Position numbers and translations under genes: made by a program. From assembly GCA_001515185.1 (NCBI GenBank), contig LQHI01000001.1, forward strand, positions 1 to 14,583: a DNA stretch of 14,583 bases. The letters run 5' to 3'. Positions 5,777 to 13,545 of the stretch are shown here, piece after piece; positions within the stretch are counted from its first letter, which is position 1; each line of letters begins with the position of its first letter. The notes beneath the pieces are model-generated. The model was not told where the DNA came from and searched no databases. It was given only the letters and a program-made list of their open reading frames with translations. Source of the DNA: Hadesarchaea archaeon DG-33 (GTDB taxonomy: Archaea; Hadarchaeota; Hadarchaeia; Hadarchaeales; Hadarchaeaceae).

Positions 5777-6402
5777 GCACACCTGAGTTTGCGGAAGGCG
5801 TGGTCGGGCTGGTGGATTTTGATACTTACCTCTCTAGCGGTGTCCACATAGGGACTCGGCAGAAGACAGGCGCGATGTCTTCTTTCATATACCGCGTGCG
5901 GCCCGATGGGCTATATGTGCTCGATGTCCGGAAGACCGACGAGCGGATAAGCTTGGCCGGGAGGTTCTTGGCGCGGTTTGAGCCCGCGAGTATCATCGTG
6001 GTATCGGCTCGACAGTACGGCCAGCGTCCAGCCCAGCGATTTGGCGAGGTGACTGGAGCCAAGGCCATGGTGGGCAGGTTCATCCCGGGCACTTTCACCA
6101 ACCCCTTCTACAAGGGATATGTTGAGCCAGCCGCGCTCGTAATCACCGACCCGCTAGCGGATGAACAACCCATGCGCGAGGCGGCTGAGGTGAGTATACC
6201 TGTGGTGGGGTTCTGTGATACCGACAACGAAACGGCGGACATAGATCTCATTATTCCAACTAACAACAAGGGACGCAGGGCGCTCGCGCTCGTCTACTGG
6301 TTGCTCGCGCGTCAAGTGCTTCGGGAGCGGGGCGACCTCTCACCGGACAAGCCGTTCGAGGTTTCGGTCGAGGAGTTTGAGACCAAGCCCGGTGGTGAAT
6401 AG
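5773..6402 (+). CDS. rps2: Small ribosomal subunit protein S2 (uS2)
   Basis: S2 binds at the head-body junction of the 30S subunit. The 209-residue protein has the S2 start VDFDTYLSSGVHIGTRQ, the block FIYRVRPDGLYVLDVRKTDE, then RFIPGTFTNP and ITDPLADEQPMREAAEVSIP, and the late block CDTDNETADIDLIIPTNNKG. This is the archaeal/eukaryotic form, lacking the bacterial coiled-coil insertion. ATG 5773 overlaps the enolase stop by four bases. Enolase followed by S2 is a conserved archaeal gene order. The coding sequence is visibly more GC-rich than enolase and MEMO on either side. Confidence 0.95.
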   Translation: MSTPEFAEGVVGLVDFDTYLSSGVHIGTRQKTGAMSSFIYRVRPDGLYVLDVRKTDERISLAGRFLARFEPASIIVVSARQYGQRPAQRFGEVTGAKAMVGRFIPGTFTNPFYKGYVEPAALVITDPLADEQPMREAAEVSIPVVGFCDTDNETADIDLIIPTNNKGRRALALVYWLLARQVLRERGDLSPDKPFEVSVEEFETKPGGE

Positions 6403-7251
6403 GTGAGGTATCCCTCAAGCTTTGAGATGATGGCTATCGTTCAGGAGCGATCAGCACTTTTAGAACAAATCAAAAGATGTTATACTCACCGGTTGGGGCC
6501 AGGCAGGATTCCACAGTTGAAAGTTGATGGTGAAAGGAGCATCAAAGGAGCTGTGGTACCACACGCAGGGTATGAGTATTCCGGACCAGTCTCAGCCCAT
6601 GTTTTCAACGCTTTGGCGGAAGACGGATTCCCTGAAACATTTGTCATTATGGGTGGCGATCATGTTGGGTACGATAACGTGGTAATCACCACCGAGAGTT
6701 TTGTCACTTCGTTAGGAAAAGTGCCAGTAGATGAAGAGCTTGCAAAAAAAATGCGCATCGAGGAAAATTCATATGTGCACGCAGACGAGCATGCGATTGG
6801 AATACAGCTCCCCTTCTTACAACATCTGAATCCTAAGATTAAATTTGTCCCGGTGTACGTGCCTTCTCGAGACATGGGTAAAGCCGAAGAGGCTGGTAAA
6901 AAAATCGGCAAAGCAATCAAGGGAGCCGATGTTCTAGTGTTGGCGTCCACCGACTTCACCCATGCAGGCCCCAGTTATGGCAGAATTCCACCGAAAGGGC
7001 TACGGGTAGATGAATTCGCAATAAAGCAGGACGAGCTGGCGACCAAAGCTATCCTGGAGCTTTCTCCAACCAAACTATTGGAGGCAGTCACGGAGCACCA
7101 GATATCGATGTGTGGGGTTGGAAGCGTGATTAGCATGCTTTTTGCTCTAAAAGGCGTGGCAAAATCAGCGAAGCTTCTCAAGTATGCGACTTCTTATGAG
7201 ATTAGCCCCTCTCCAGATGCAGTCGGATACGGAGCGATTGTTATCAAGTGA
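6403..7251 (+). CDS. MEMO family protein (AmmeMemoRadiSam system protein B family)
   Basis: MEMO proteins share a fold with LigB-type extradiol dioxygenases. Human MEMO1 binds copper through His49, His81 and Cys244; here the matching residues are H54 in VPHAGYEYSG, H87 in GGDHVGYD and C237 in SMCGVGS. HADEHAIGIQLPFLQ and STDFTHAG are further family blocks. The length of 282 is normal. GTG 6403 follows the S2 TAG directly, with GGTGGTGA at 6390-6397 as ribosome site; ATG 6427 or 6430 is the alternative and would shorten the protein by 8 or 9 residues. The biochemical role in archaea is unproven. Its place between S2 and mevalonate-pathway genes is conserved in many archaea, which hints at a link to isoprenoid or translation metabolism, but this is inference. 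Confidence 0.9.
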   Translation: MRYPSSFEMMAIVQERSALLEQIKRCYTHRLGPGRIPQLKVDGERSIKGAVVPHAGYEYSGPVSAHVFNALAEDGFPETFVIMGGDHVGYDNVVITTESFVTSLGKVPVDEELAKKMRIEENSYVHADEHAIGIQLPFLQHLNPKIKFVPVYVPSRDMGKAEEAGKKIGKAIKGADVLVLASTDFTHAGPSYGRIPPKGLRVDEFAIKQDELATKAILELSPTKLLEAVTEHQISMCGVGSVISMLFALKGVAKSAKLLKYATSYEISPSPDAVGYGAIVIK

Positions 7252-7270
7252 AAACGCGCATGGTGGAAAA

Positions 7271-7561
7271 TTGACTCGCTCGCTTCAAAAAAAGTTAATC
7301 AAAAAAGCCACGAAATGGCTTGGCGCCGTTGCAACCTTGGCTACAGCTCAGATTGTTGCGGAACTCCTAGTCAAATCTATAATGGTTGCTTCTCAAGGAG
7401 GACATCCGAACTATCTGAAATATAGAAATGAGTACCTTAGTCAATTAAGTTCAGAGTATAACATGCCATTTGGGAACCTAAAACAAATTGCAGAAAAAAT
7501 AGAAGATGAATGTACACCTTGGGTAAAGGCTGCACGAGAGGAGCAGCCTGAGGGCGTTTGA
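7271..7561 (+). CDS. Unknown 96-residue protein in the mevalonate kinase slot
   Basis: The frame is open from about 7184, inside the MEMO end, but TTG 7271 is the best start: GGTGG lies at 7262-7266 and it gives MTRSLQKKLIKKATKWLGAV. The protein has a basic N-terminus, a moderately hydrophobic stretch at about 15-42 (WLGAVATLATAQIVAELLVK, with one glutamate, so a weak membrane-helix candidate), then a soluble part rich in Tyr, Asn and Glu ending KAAREEQPEGV. I do not recognise a family; there are no GHMP-kinase motifs, so it is not a remnant of mevalonate kinase that I can see. GC is about 39% over 7261-7500, the lowest of the operon. It ends one base before the ipk ATG, so it is co-transcribed. 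Confidence 0.7.
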   Translation: MTRSLQKKLIKKATKWLGAVATLATAQIVAELLVKSIMVASQGGHPNYLKYRNEYLSQLSSEYNMPFGNLKQIAEKIEDECTPWVKAAREEQPEGV

Positions 7562-7562
7562 G

Positions 7563-8354
7563 ATGAAACCACTGATTGTCAAACTCGGCGGGAGCGTCAT
7601 CACCAACAAGCGCAGGCGCTTTACAGTTAAGCGAGCGACCCTCACTCGACTTGCACGTGAGCTGTCGGTAGCGAAGGGGCCGCTGGTGATCGTACATGGA
7701 GGTGGCTCATTCGGGCACCCCGTTGCATCGAAGTACGGAATCGCGGAGGGATACAAAAGCAAGGACCAGCTCATGGGTTTATCGCTCACCCACCGGGCTA
7801 TGGAGCGGTTAAATTCTTACGTGATCGAAGCCCTCCAAAAAGCGAGCCTCCCGGCGATCGCGGTACAGCCCTCGGCCTGCGCGGTGGTCAGTGGGGGGCG
7901 AATTCAGTCGATGGAGCTCACGCCCATCCAAAAAATGCTTGCTCTCGGGCTCATCCCAGTCCTGTACGGGGATGCCGTGCCGGATTTGAGCAAGGGGATG
8001 AGCATTCTTTCGGGTGACCAGTTGGTTGTTCAACTCGCGCGCGAACTCGGAGGGAAGCGGGTCATCCTAGGTGTTGATGTCGATGGGGTCTACACGGTAA
8101 ACCCAAAGACAAATAAAAATGCTGAACTTATCCAGGAGATATCTTTAAGCAACTGGCCGTCAGTTGAGAAGCGGTTGACTGGTGTCGTCGAAGGAAGAGA
8201 TGTCACGGGCGGCATAGCGAACAAGATGCGTGAGTTGCTTGCGTTGGCCGAGCGCGGGGTGGAGGCGGAGATAGTTAACGCGGCGAAGCCAAACATCTTG
8301 AAGCGGGCGATTCTAGGAGAGGTCGGGCTCGGCACGAGAGTTGTGGCGAGGTGA
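7563..8354 (+). CDS. ipk: Isopentenyl phosphate kinase
   Basis: This amino acid kinase-fold enzyme phosphorylates isopentenyl phosphate to isopentenyl diphosphate with ATP, the last step of archaeal mevalonate routes. The glycine-rich start IVKLGGSVITNK (5-16) and HGGGSFGHP (45-53), with the presumed catalytic H52, are diagnostic. The nucleotide-binding part contains ILSGDQLVVQLA, GVDVDGVYTVNP and the late lysine loop DVTGGIANKMREL. Length is 263, typical. ATG 7563 follows the preceding stop by one base; GGAG and GCCTGAGGG lie upstream. The next gene, IPP isomerase, uses its product. Other AAK members such as uridylate or glutamate 5-kinases are less likely because of the active-site histidine and the gene context. 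Confidence 0.93.
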   Translation: MKPLIVKLGGSVITNKRRRFTVKRATLTRLARELSVAKGPLVIVHGGGSFGHPVASKYGIAEGYKSKDQLMGLSLTHRAMERLNSYVIEALQKASLPAIAVQPSACAVVSGGRIQSMELTPIQKMLALGLIPVLYGDAVPDLSKGMSILSGDQLVVQLARELGGKRVILGVDVDGVYTVNPKTNKNAELIQEISLSNWPSVEKRLTGVVEGRDVTGGIANKMRELLALAERGVEAEIVNAAKPNILKRAILGEVGLGTRVVAR

Positions 8355-8358
8355 GTGA

Positions 8359-9444
8359 ATGAGCAAGCGGACGGTCAATCGAAAAATTGATCACATCAGG
8401 GTTTGTTTAGAAAAAAACGTCGAAGCACCCATTAAGGGTCCCGGTTTCAACGATATCGAGCTTATTCATGATGCCCTCCCAGAGCTCAACCTCGAGGACA
8501 TCGACTTGGGCACCCCCTTCCTAGGGGCTAAGCTTAAGGCGCCAATAATGATATGCGCGATGACGGGCGGCTACCAGCGGGGAGGGAATATAAATCTGGT
8601 TTTGGCCTCGGTAGCGCAGGAGCTCGGATTGGCTTTCAGCGTTGGGAGCCAGCGCGCGGCAATCGAGGACAAAAAACTGGCGAAGACGTATAAAGTTCGA
8701 AGCGTTGCCCCGGATGTCTTTCTCGTGGGCAACTTGGGCATGCCCCAGCTGACGCATGGCTATGGAGTGGTGGAGGCGCGTCGATCGGTCGAGATGATTG
8801 ACGCAGATGCTCTCTCAATCCACATGAACCCACTACAGGAACTCGTGCAGCCCGAGGGCGAACCCAAGTACAGGGGCGCCCTTGCAAAGTTTGCTAAAAT
8901 CTGCAGAGCGCTCAAGTGCCCGGTGATAGCTAAGGAGACAAGCAGCGGAGTGAGCGCAGAAGTGGCAAGAAAGCTGGTCGGTGCTGGAGCGGCGGCGATC
9001 GATGTAAGCGGCGCAGGGGGAACCTCTTGGGCTAGAGTGGAGGCGCTTCGTCCACAAGCTCGTGCTCGCTTAGGGCTTGCCTTCTGGAATTGGGGCATCC
9101 CGACAGCGGTCTGCACAGCGGAGGTAGCCAAGGAAGTTAGGGTGCCAGTGATTTCGAGCGGCGGCGTGCGCACGGGCTTGGATGCCGTGAAGGCGCTTGC
9201 GCTAGGTGCAGATCTCGTCGGTTTGGCGCTCCCCCTCCTGCGTGCCGTGCCCCGAGGCAGAAAAGCGGTTGTCAAGCTTTTGAACAATTTCATTGTGGAG
9301 CTGAAGGCCGTGATGTTTCTCACCGGCTGCAAGCGAGTCGAGGATTTACATAAAGTGCCTATCGTGATCACGGGCAGAACACGCGAGTGGTTCCTAGCTC
9401 GCGGCTTGAACCCAGATGAGTTCGGGCGAGGGCGGCGACGATGA
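8359..9444 (+). CDS. fni: Isopentenyl-diphosphate delta-isomerase, type 2
   Basis: This FMN- and NADPH-dependent enzyme interconverts IPP and DMAPP. The N-terminus NRKIDHIRVCLEKNVEAP has the R-K-x-x-H-I substrate site. APIMICAMTGGYQRGGNIN and FSVGSQRAAIED match the FMN-binding blocks, followed by LVGNLGMPQL, SIHMNPLQELVQPEG (catalytic Gln and the metal-binding Glu) and VIAKETSSGVS, IDVSGAGGTSW, ISSGGVRTGLDAVKALALGA. Length is 361. ATG 8359 has GGTGAGTGA just upstream, overlapping the ipk end. Its stop overlaps the next start (ATGA). It supplies DMAPP, the primer used by the prenyl synthase two genes downstream. Confidence 0.96.
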   Translation: MSKRTVNRKIDHIRVCLEKNVEAPIKGPGFNDIELIHDALPELNLEDIDLGTPFLGAKLKAPIMICAMTGGYQRGGNINLVLASVAQELGLAFSVGSQRAAIEDKKLAKTYKVRSVAPDVFLVGNLGMPQLTHGYGVVEARRSVEMIDADALSIHMNPLQELVQPEGEPKYRGALAKFAKICRALKCPVIAKETSSGVSAEVARKLVGAGAAAIDVSGAGGTSWARVEALRPQARARLGLAFWNWGIPTAVCTAEVAKEVRVPVISSGGVRTGLDAVKALALGADLVGLALPLLRAVPRGRKAVVKLLNNFIVELKAVMFLTGCKRVEDLHKVPIVITGRTREWFLARGLNPDEFGRGRRR

Positions 9445-10766
9445 CTGTTGAGATCCTCCCGTTGGGCGGTTTGGGTGAAGTCGGTAAGAACATGACTGCT
9501 CTAGGTTTCGACGGTAAGTACGTGATTATCGACATGGGGGTAAGGCTCGACAGCATCATGGCGTTCGAGGATGCCGAGATAGGGGAGATGAGTCGCGAGG
9601 AGCTCATAAACATAAACGGCATTCCAGACGACAGCTCGCTCCGCAACCGAAGGGTTCGGGCGATCGTACTCACCCATGGGCACCTCGACCACATAGGCGC
9701 GGTTGGCAAGCTAGCGCACGCTTATGATGTCCCGATTTACGGTACTCCGTTAACCCTCGAACTCGTGAAACACGTTATACGCGAGGAGCGCACTTTCAAG
9801 CCCAAGAACGAGCTTCGAACGGTGATGCCAGGAGATAGCGTGGAGGTGGACGACATCGAGCTGGAGTTCATCCCCGCTGCTCACAGCATCCTTCAAACGG
9901 CATTCATTGCTGCCCATAGCGCGGATGGAACCGTGCTCTTTGCCAGCGACTTCAAGTTTGATGAGGAACCTCTGTTGGGATACAAGACAGATCGTGCGTG
10001 CTTGAAAAAGCTGGCGAAAGATGGGGTGCTTGCGGCTATTGTCGGAGCAATAAGGATAGATGAACCAAGTCCCACCCCCTCGGAGGGCCATGTGAAGGAG
10101 ATGCTCCAAGAGATTATGAGAGAAGCGAGCTCCGCGGGCAAGGCGGTGCTCGTGACAACTTTCTCCTCCCACATCACTAGGTTAAAATCGATAGTCGACC
10201 TCTCGTTCGAGCTGGGGCGCACTCCGGTGCTAATCGGACGCTCACTCCGCAATTACTGCACGGCTGCACTCAATCTTGATTTGGTCGACTTCCCTCCAGA
10301 GCTACGCATCCATGGGCGCCCGAACGCGGTGCACAACCTGCTTCGTGAGGTTGAGAAATCAAGGGAAGACTACGTGCTTATTTGCACGGGGCACCAAGGG
10401 GAACCGACATCGGTGCTCTCGCGCATCGCAAACGGGCAGCTTCCTTTCAAAATTAAGCGTGGTGATGGTGTGATATTTTCGGCAAGTGTCATTCCAAATC
10501 CGATAAATGAATCCAATCGTGAGCTCCTTGAGACGAAGCTTCAAGCCCAAGGAGGCAGCATCCACCGCGATGTTCATGCTTCGGGTCACGCCGGGCGGGT
10601 TGGCACCAAGGAGTTTCTCGAGCTCGTAAAACCCGAACACTTAATTCCCTGCCATAGCACCATGGACAAGCTCAGGCTTATGGCAGATTTGGGGCGGGAG
10701 CTTGGGTATCCGAGCGGGAACCTGCATTTGCTCAGAAATGGGTCGTGCCTAAGGTTGGGTGGTTAA
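9441..10766 (+). CDS. Archaeal RNase J (metallo-beta-lactamase/beta-CASP ribonuclease)
   Basis: RNase J enzymes are 5'-3' exoribonucleases, with endo activity in some, acting in RNA decay. The N-terminus EILPLGGLGEVGKNMTAL is typical. The metal site H79-x-H81-x-D83-H84 lies in LTHGHLDHIG, with further ligands in IPAAHSILQT and FASDFKFDEEP. The beta-CASP part holds VLVTTFSSHI (motif A), CTGHQGEPTSVLSRIANG (motif B area), and HASGHAG plus LIPCHST (motif C). The C-terminal bacterial extension is absent, so 441 residues fits the archaeal group. The gene sits inside the isoprenoid operon, coupled to fni by ATGA; this neighbourhood is common in euryarchaea although no metabolic link is known. RNase Z and the KH-containing aCPSF enzymes are ruled out by the missing KH domains and by these motifs. 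Confidence 0.93.
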   Translation: MTVEILPLGGLGEVGKNMTALGFDGKYVIIDMGVRLDSIMAFEDAEIGEMSREELININGIPDDSSLRNRRVRAIVLTHGHLDHIGAVGKLAHAYDVPIYGTPLTLELVKHVIREERTFKPKNELRTVMPGDSVEVDDIELEFIPAAHSILQTAFIAAHSADGTVLFASDFKFDEEPLLGYKTDRACLKKLAKDGVLAAIVGAIRIDEPSPTPSEGHVKEMLQEIMREASSAGKAVLVTTFSSHITRLKSIVDLSFELGRTPVLIGRSLRNYCTAALNLDLVDFPPELRIHGRPNAVHNLLREVEKSREDYVLICTGHQGEPTSVLSRIANGQLPFKIKRGDGVIFSASVIPNPINESNRELLETKLQAQGGSIHRDVHASGHAGRVGTKEFLELVKPEHLIPCHSTMDKLRLMADLGRELGYPSGNLHLLRNGSCLRLGG

Positions 10767-11765
10767 ATGGGCTTGTTGAAGTACATGGAGGAGCGGGCGC
10801 GCATGGTTGAACGCGAGATTGACCGTTGGGTTTCCCGCGGGCTTGAGCCCGAGATATTGGCGCGCGCGACGCGGTACTTACTTGAAGCTGGTGGGAAGCG
10901 GCTCCGCCCGTGCCTTGCGCTCACTGCGTGTGAGGCGGTGGGGGGCAAAGCAGAGGATGCCCTTGAAGCAGCAGCAGCGCTTGAGCTCCTACACAATTTC
11001 ACCCTTATCCACGACGACATAATGGACCAGGATGAGTTCAGGCGGAACGTGAAGACGGTACACATACTATGGGGGGTGCCTATTGCGGTCATAGCTGGCG
11101 ACGCGCTCTTCGCGAAGGTCTTCGAGGCTTTGGCTGCGAATGCCAAACGGCTTGGGCTCGAGGGCGCTCGCGTGGTCGAGCTCTTCGACACGGTGAGCAA
11201 GGCTAGCTTCGAAATCTGTCAGGGGCAGGTACTCGACATGTTATTCGAGAAGCGTGCCGACGTGAGCGAGGCTGAGTACATACGCATGGTCAGCGGGAAG
11301 ACGGGGGCGCTCCTAGAAGCGTCCATGAAGGTCGGGGCCCTTTTGGGGAAAGGAGAGCCCGAGCAGGTCCGTGCACTCGCTGAATATGGGCGATTGATCG
11401 GATTGGCATTTCAAATGCGGGACGATGTGCTTGGCGTGGCGGGCGAGCAGGAAAAGTTCGGCAAGCCAATTGGGAGCGATGTTCGAGAGGGCAAGCAAAC
11501 GCTTATCGTAGTTAGGGCCCTCGCTACTGCACCGCAGGAGGACAAATCCACGCTTTTGCGCGCGCTTGGCAAGCGGGACGCATCGGAGGCCGAGTTGAAG
11601 GCAGCGATTGATGTGCTAAAGCGTACGGGCGCAATCGATTATGTGGCTGAACGAGCGCGGGAGCTCGTCGCCCAAGCTAAATCTAAGTTGAAGGCGCTAC
11701 CGGAGTCAAGGGCGAGGAAAATTTTGTCGGAATTAGCGGATTTCACGATCAAGCGGGACTTTTGA
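10767..11765 (+). CDS. idsA: Geranylgeranyl/farnesyl diphosphate synthase
   Basis: This trans-prenyltransferase adds IPP units to DMAPP to make the C15/C20 chains of archaeal ether lipids. The sequence shows GGKRLRPCLALTA (IPP-binding GKR), the first Asp-rich motif D83-D84-I-M-D87 in LIHDDIMDQDEFRR, the K-T pair in VSGKTGALLEAS, and the second Asp-rich motif FQMRDDVLGVAG (D219-D220) followed by GKPIGSDVREGKQTLI. The fifth residue before the first motif is Phe (FTLIHDD), as in short-chain archaeal synthases; the exact product (C15, C20 or both) cannot be read off. Length of 332 is normal. ATG 10767 directly abuts the RNase J stop. This is the last gene of the packed operon. Confidence 0.94.
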   Translation: MGLLKYMEERARMVEREIDRWVSRGLEPEILARATRYLLEAGGKRLRPCLALTACEAVGGKAEDALEAAAALELLHNFTLIHDDIMDQDEFRRNVKTVHILWGVPIAVIAGDALFAKVFEALAANAKRLGLEGARVVELFDTVSKASFEICQGQVLDMLFEKRADVSEAEYIRMVSGKTGALLEASMKVGALLGKGEPEQVRALAEYGRLIGLAFQMRDDVLGVAGEQEKFGKPIGSDVREGKQTLIVVRALATAPQEDKSTLLRALGKRDASEAELKAAIDVLKRTGAIDYVAERARELVAQAKSKLKALPESRARKILSELADFTIKRDF

Positions 11766-11811
11766 TAGGGCTAGTCCCAACATTACTGCGCTAGCGATAC
11801 CTCACTTCAGC

Positions 11812-11818
11812 TTTATTT
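11812..11818 (+). promoter_or_regulatory. Possible TATA-like box of gltX
   Basis: TTTATTT lies 34-40 bases before TTG 11852, the likely true start of GluRS, in an 86-base gap after the prenyl synthase gene. The match is weak. Confidence 0.25.
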
Positions 11819-11851
11819 GCAGCGTCGATAGAATGTCTGTCGAGTGATTGA

Positions 11852-11983
11852 TTGGAGGACATTCGCAGGGAAGCGCTTAGATGGGCTCTCACGAACGCTC
11901 TCGAGCACGATGGGCGAGCGAGCGCAAAGGCCGTACTAGGGAAGCTGGTGGCGGAGCTACCGGGGTGGCGGTTCCAAGATTAA
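11852..11983 (+). pseudogene. gltX: N-terminal part of glutamyl-tRNA synthetase, out of frame with the rest
   Basis: TTG 11852, directly after an in-frame TGA (11849-11851), opens 43 codons beginning MEDIRREALRWALTNALEHD and running on through KAVLGKLVAELPGWR. This matches the pattern of the N-terminal domain of archaeal GluRS (helix with ALxNAxxH-G-A, then a V-x-G-K segment). It stops at TAA 11981-11983. Skipping one base at about 11972 continues as SKIKELSAMVEQVV, which flows straight into the main GluRS frame. It is therefore a part of the same protein separated by a +1 shift, not a separate gene. Confidence 0.75.
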
Positions 11984-11996
11984 GGAACTCTCCGCG

Positions 11997-13544
11997 ATGG
12001 TCGAGCAGGTCGTGGCTGAGGTCAACGAGCTTCCTCATGAGGAGAAACTCCTCCAACTTCGCAAGGTGGGTCCCGTGGAGCGACTTAAGCCCGAGGAGCG
12101 GCGCGGTTTGCCCGAGCTTCCCGATGTCGAAAAATATCCGATGGTTATCACACGCTTCGCTCCTAACCCTAATGGGCCGCTCCACCTAGGCCACATTCGA
12201 GCGGCTCTACTCAGCCACGAGTACGCCCGCCGGTACAAGGGCAAGTTCATCCTGCGCTTCGAGGACACAAACCCAGAGAACGCGCTGCTTGAGATGTACG
12301 AGCTCATCCGTAGGGATCTTCGATGGCTTGGCATGAGCTGGGACGAGGAGCACGCGCAGTCTGACCGTCTTGAGCTCTACTACAATTATGCTGAGCAACT
12401 CCTGCGTGAAGGCAAGGCGTACGTATGCACCTGCCCCATTGAGGACTTCAGGGAGCTGCGTGATCGTGGGGAGCCCTGTCCATGTCGCGAGCTTTCTAGC
12501 GGAGAACAACTTCAGCGATGGCGGCGGATGCTAGCCGGTGGAGTCGCTAAGGGGGAAGCAGTCGTGCGCGTCAAGACCAATCTAAATCACCCCAATCCTG
12601 CTGTGCGCGATTGGCCTGCGCTTCGGGTGACGGCTAAGCCCCACCCGCGCATGGAGGAGCGCTACTCGGTCTGGCCCCTCTACAACTTCTCGGTCTCAAT
12701 CGACGACCATGAAATGGGGGTAACGCACATCATTAGAGGGAAGGAGCACGAGGTCAATGAGCAGCGCCAGCGCACACTCTTCGAGCACCTCGGGTGGAAA
12801 TACCCCACGGCGGTTCAGTATGGGCGCTTGAACATGGCCGGGATGGCGTTAAGCAAGACCCAGACCATGCAGGGCATTCGGGACGGTGAGCTCACAGGCT
12901 ACGACGACGTGAGGTTGGGGACGATTGCAGCGCTCAGGCGCCGGGGCTTCGTGCCCGAGGCGATTAAACAGCTTATCTTAGATATCGGCCCCACGCTCGT
13001 CGATAGCTCACTCAGCTGGGAGACACTCTACGCATACAACCGAAAGTTCTCCGATGAGCGAGCGGACCGCTATTTTTTCGTCCAGAACCCCGTGAAGGTG
13101 CTCGTGCACAAGACGCCCGACCTAAAGCAAGTTCGGCTTCGTTTGCACCCGGGTCACCCTGAACATGGGGAGCGTATTCTGCCGCTCGCGCGTGAGGGCG
13201 ATGCGCTCGTGTTTTATCTCGCCGGTGAAGATACCACAGTTCTGCAGGAGGGACAAATCTTCCGCTTGAAGGACTTAATGAATGTGACCCTTAGCTCGAA
13301 GGGAAAGGTGCTCGAGGCCGAGTTTCAGGGGCTTGAACTCGCGGATGTACCGAAAATCCAGTGGGTTTCAGCAGGGGCGGTGGAGGTTGAAGTGATAAAA
13401 CCTGATAACTCCCGCGAATTTGGACTAGCAGAGCCGGCGGTGGCGGGTCTCAAGGTCGACACCATCTTACAGTTTGAGCGGTACGGGTTCGTTCGGGTTG
13501 ATGCGGTCAGGCCGAAGCTCGTCGCGGCATATGCTCATCGTTAA
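11997..13544 (+). CDS. gltX: Glutamyl-tRNA synthetase, archaeal type (main frame)
   Basis: GluRS charges tRNA-Glu; in most archaea it is discriminating and a separate amidotransferase makes Gln-tRNA. The class I HIGH motif appears as HLGH (H63-H66) in FAPNPNGPLHLGHIRAAL. RFEDTNPE follows, then the anticodon-side block WPLYNFSVSIDDHEMGVTHI, and the KMSKS motif as ALSKT (K287) in NMAGMALSKTQTMQGI. The C-terminal half is the all-beta anticodon-binding domain of archaeal/eukaryotic GluRS/GlnRS. The frame from ATG 11997 lacks the usual first 45 or so residues, which are found in another frame at 11852-11971. Joined, the protein would be about 563 residues, the expected archaeal length. AAGGAA at 11982-11987 could support re-initiation at ATG 11997. 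Confidence 0.93.
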   Translation: MVEQVVAEVNELPHEEKLLQLRKVGPVERLKPEERRGLPELPDVEKYPMVITRFAPNPNGPLHLGHIRAALLSHEYARRYKGKFILRFEDTNPENALLEMYELIRRDLRWLGMSWDEEHAQSDRLELYYNYAEQLLREGKAYVCTCPIEDFRELRDRGEPCPCRELSSGEQLQRWRRMLAGGVAKGEAVVRVKTNLNHPNPAVRDWPALRVTAKPHPRMEERYSVWPLYNFSVSIDDHEMGVTHIIRGKEHEVNEQRQRTLFEHLGWKYPTAVQYGRLNMAGMALSKTQTMQGIRDGELTGYDDVRLGTIAALRRRGFVPEAIKQLILDIGPTLVDSSLSWETLYAYNRKFSDERADRYFFVQNPVKVLVHKTPDLKQVRLRLHPGHPEHGERILPLAREGDALVFYLAGEDTTVLQEGQIFRLKDLMNVTLSSKGKVLEAEFQGLELADVPKIQWVSAGAVEVEVIKPDNSREFGLAEPAVAGLKVDTILQFERYGFVRVDAVRPKLVAAYAHR

Positions 13545-13545
13545 A

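Noticed and set aside
7184..7270. A longer N-terminus (start ATG 7184) for the unknown 96-residue protein
   Set aside because: This would overlap the end of MEMO by 68 bases and gives a sequence that only mirrors the MEMO codons; TTG 7271 has a better ribosome site.
8760..9371. A 203-codon open frame on the minus strand inside the IPP isomerase gene
   Set aside because: It is rich in Ser, Ala, Thr, Pro and Arg as expected of a shadow of a GC-rich gene, has no family motif, and lies wholly under a certain type 2 isomerase.
11881..12189. A 102-codon plus-strand frame starting ATG 11881
   Set aside because: It is the third frame over the GluRS N-terminal region, low in complexity (Arg/Ser-rich), while the other two frames carry the recognisable GluRS sequence.
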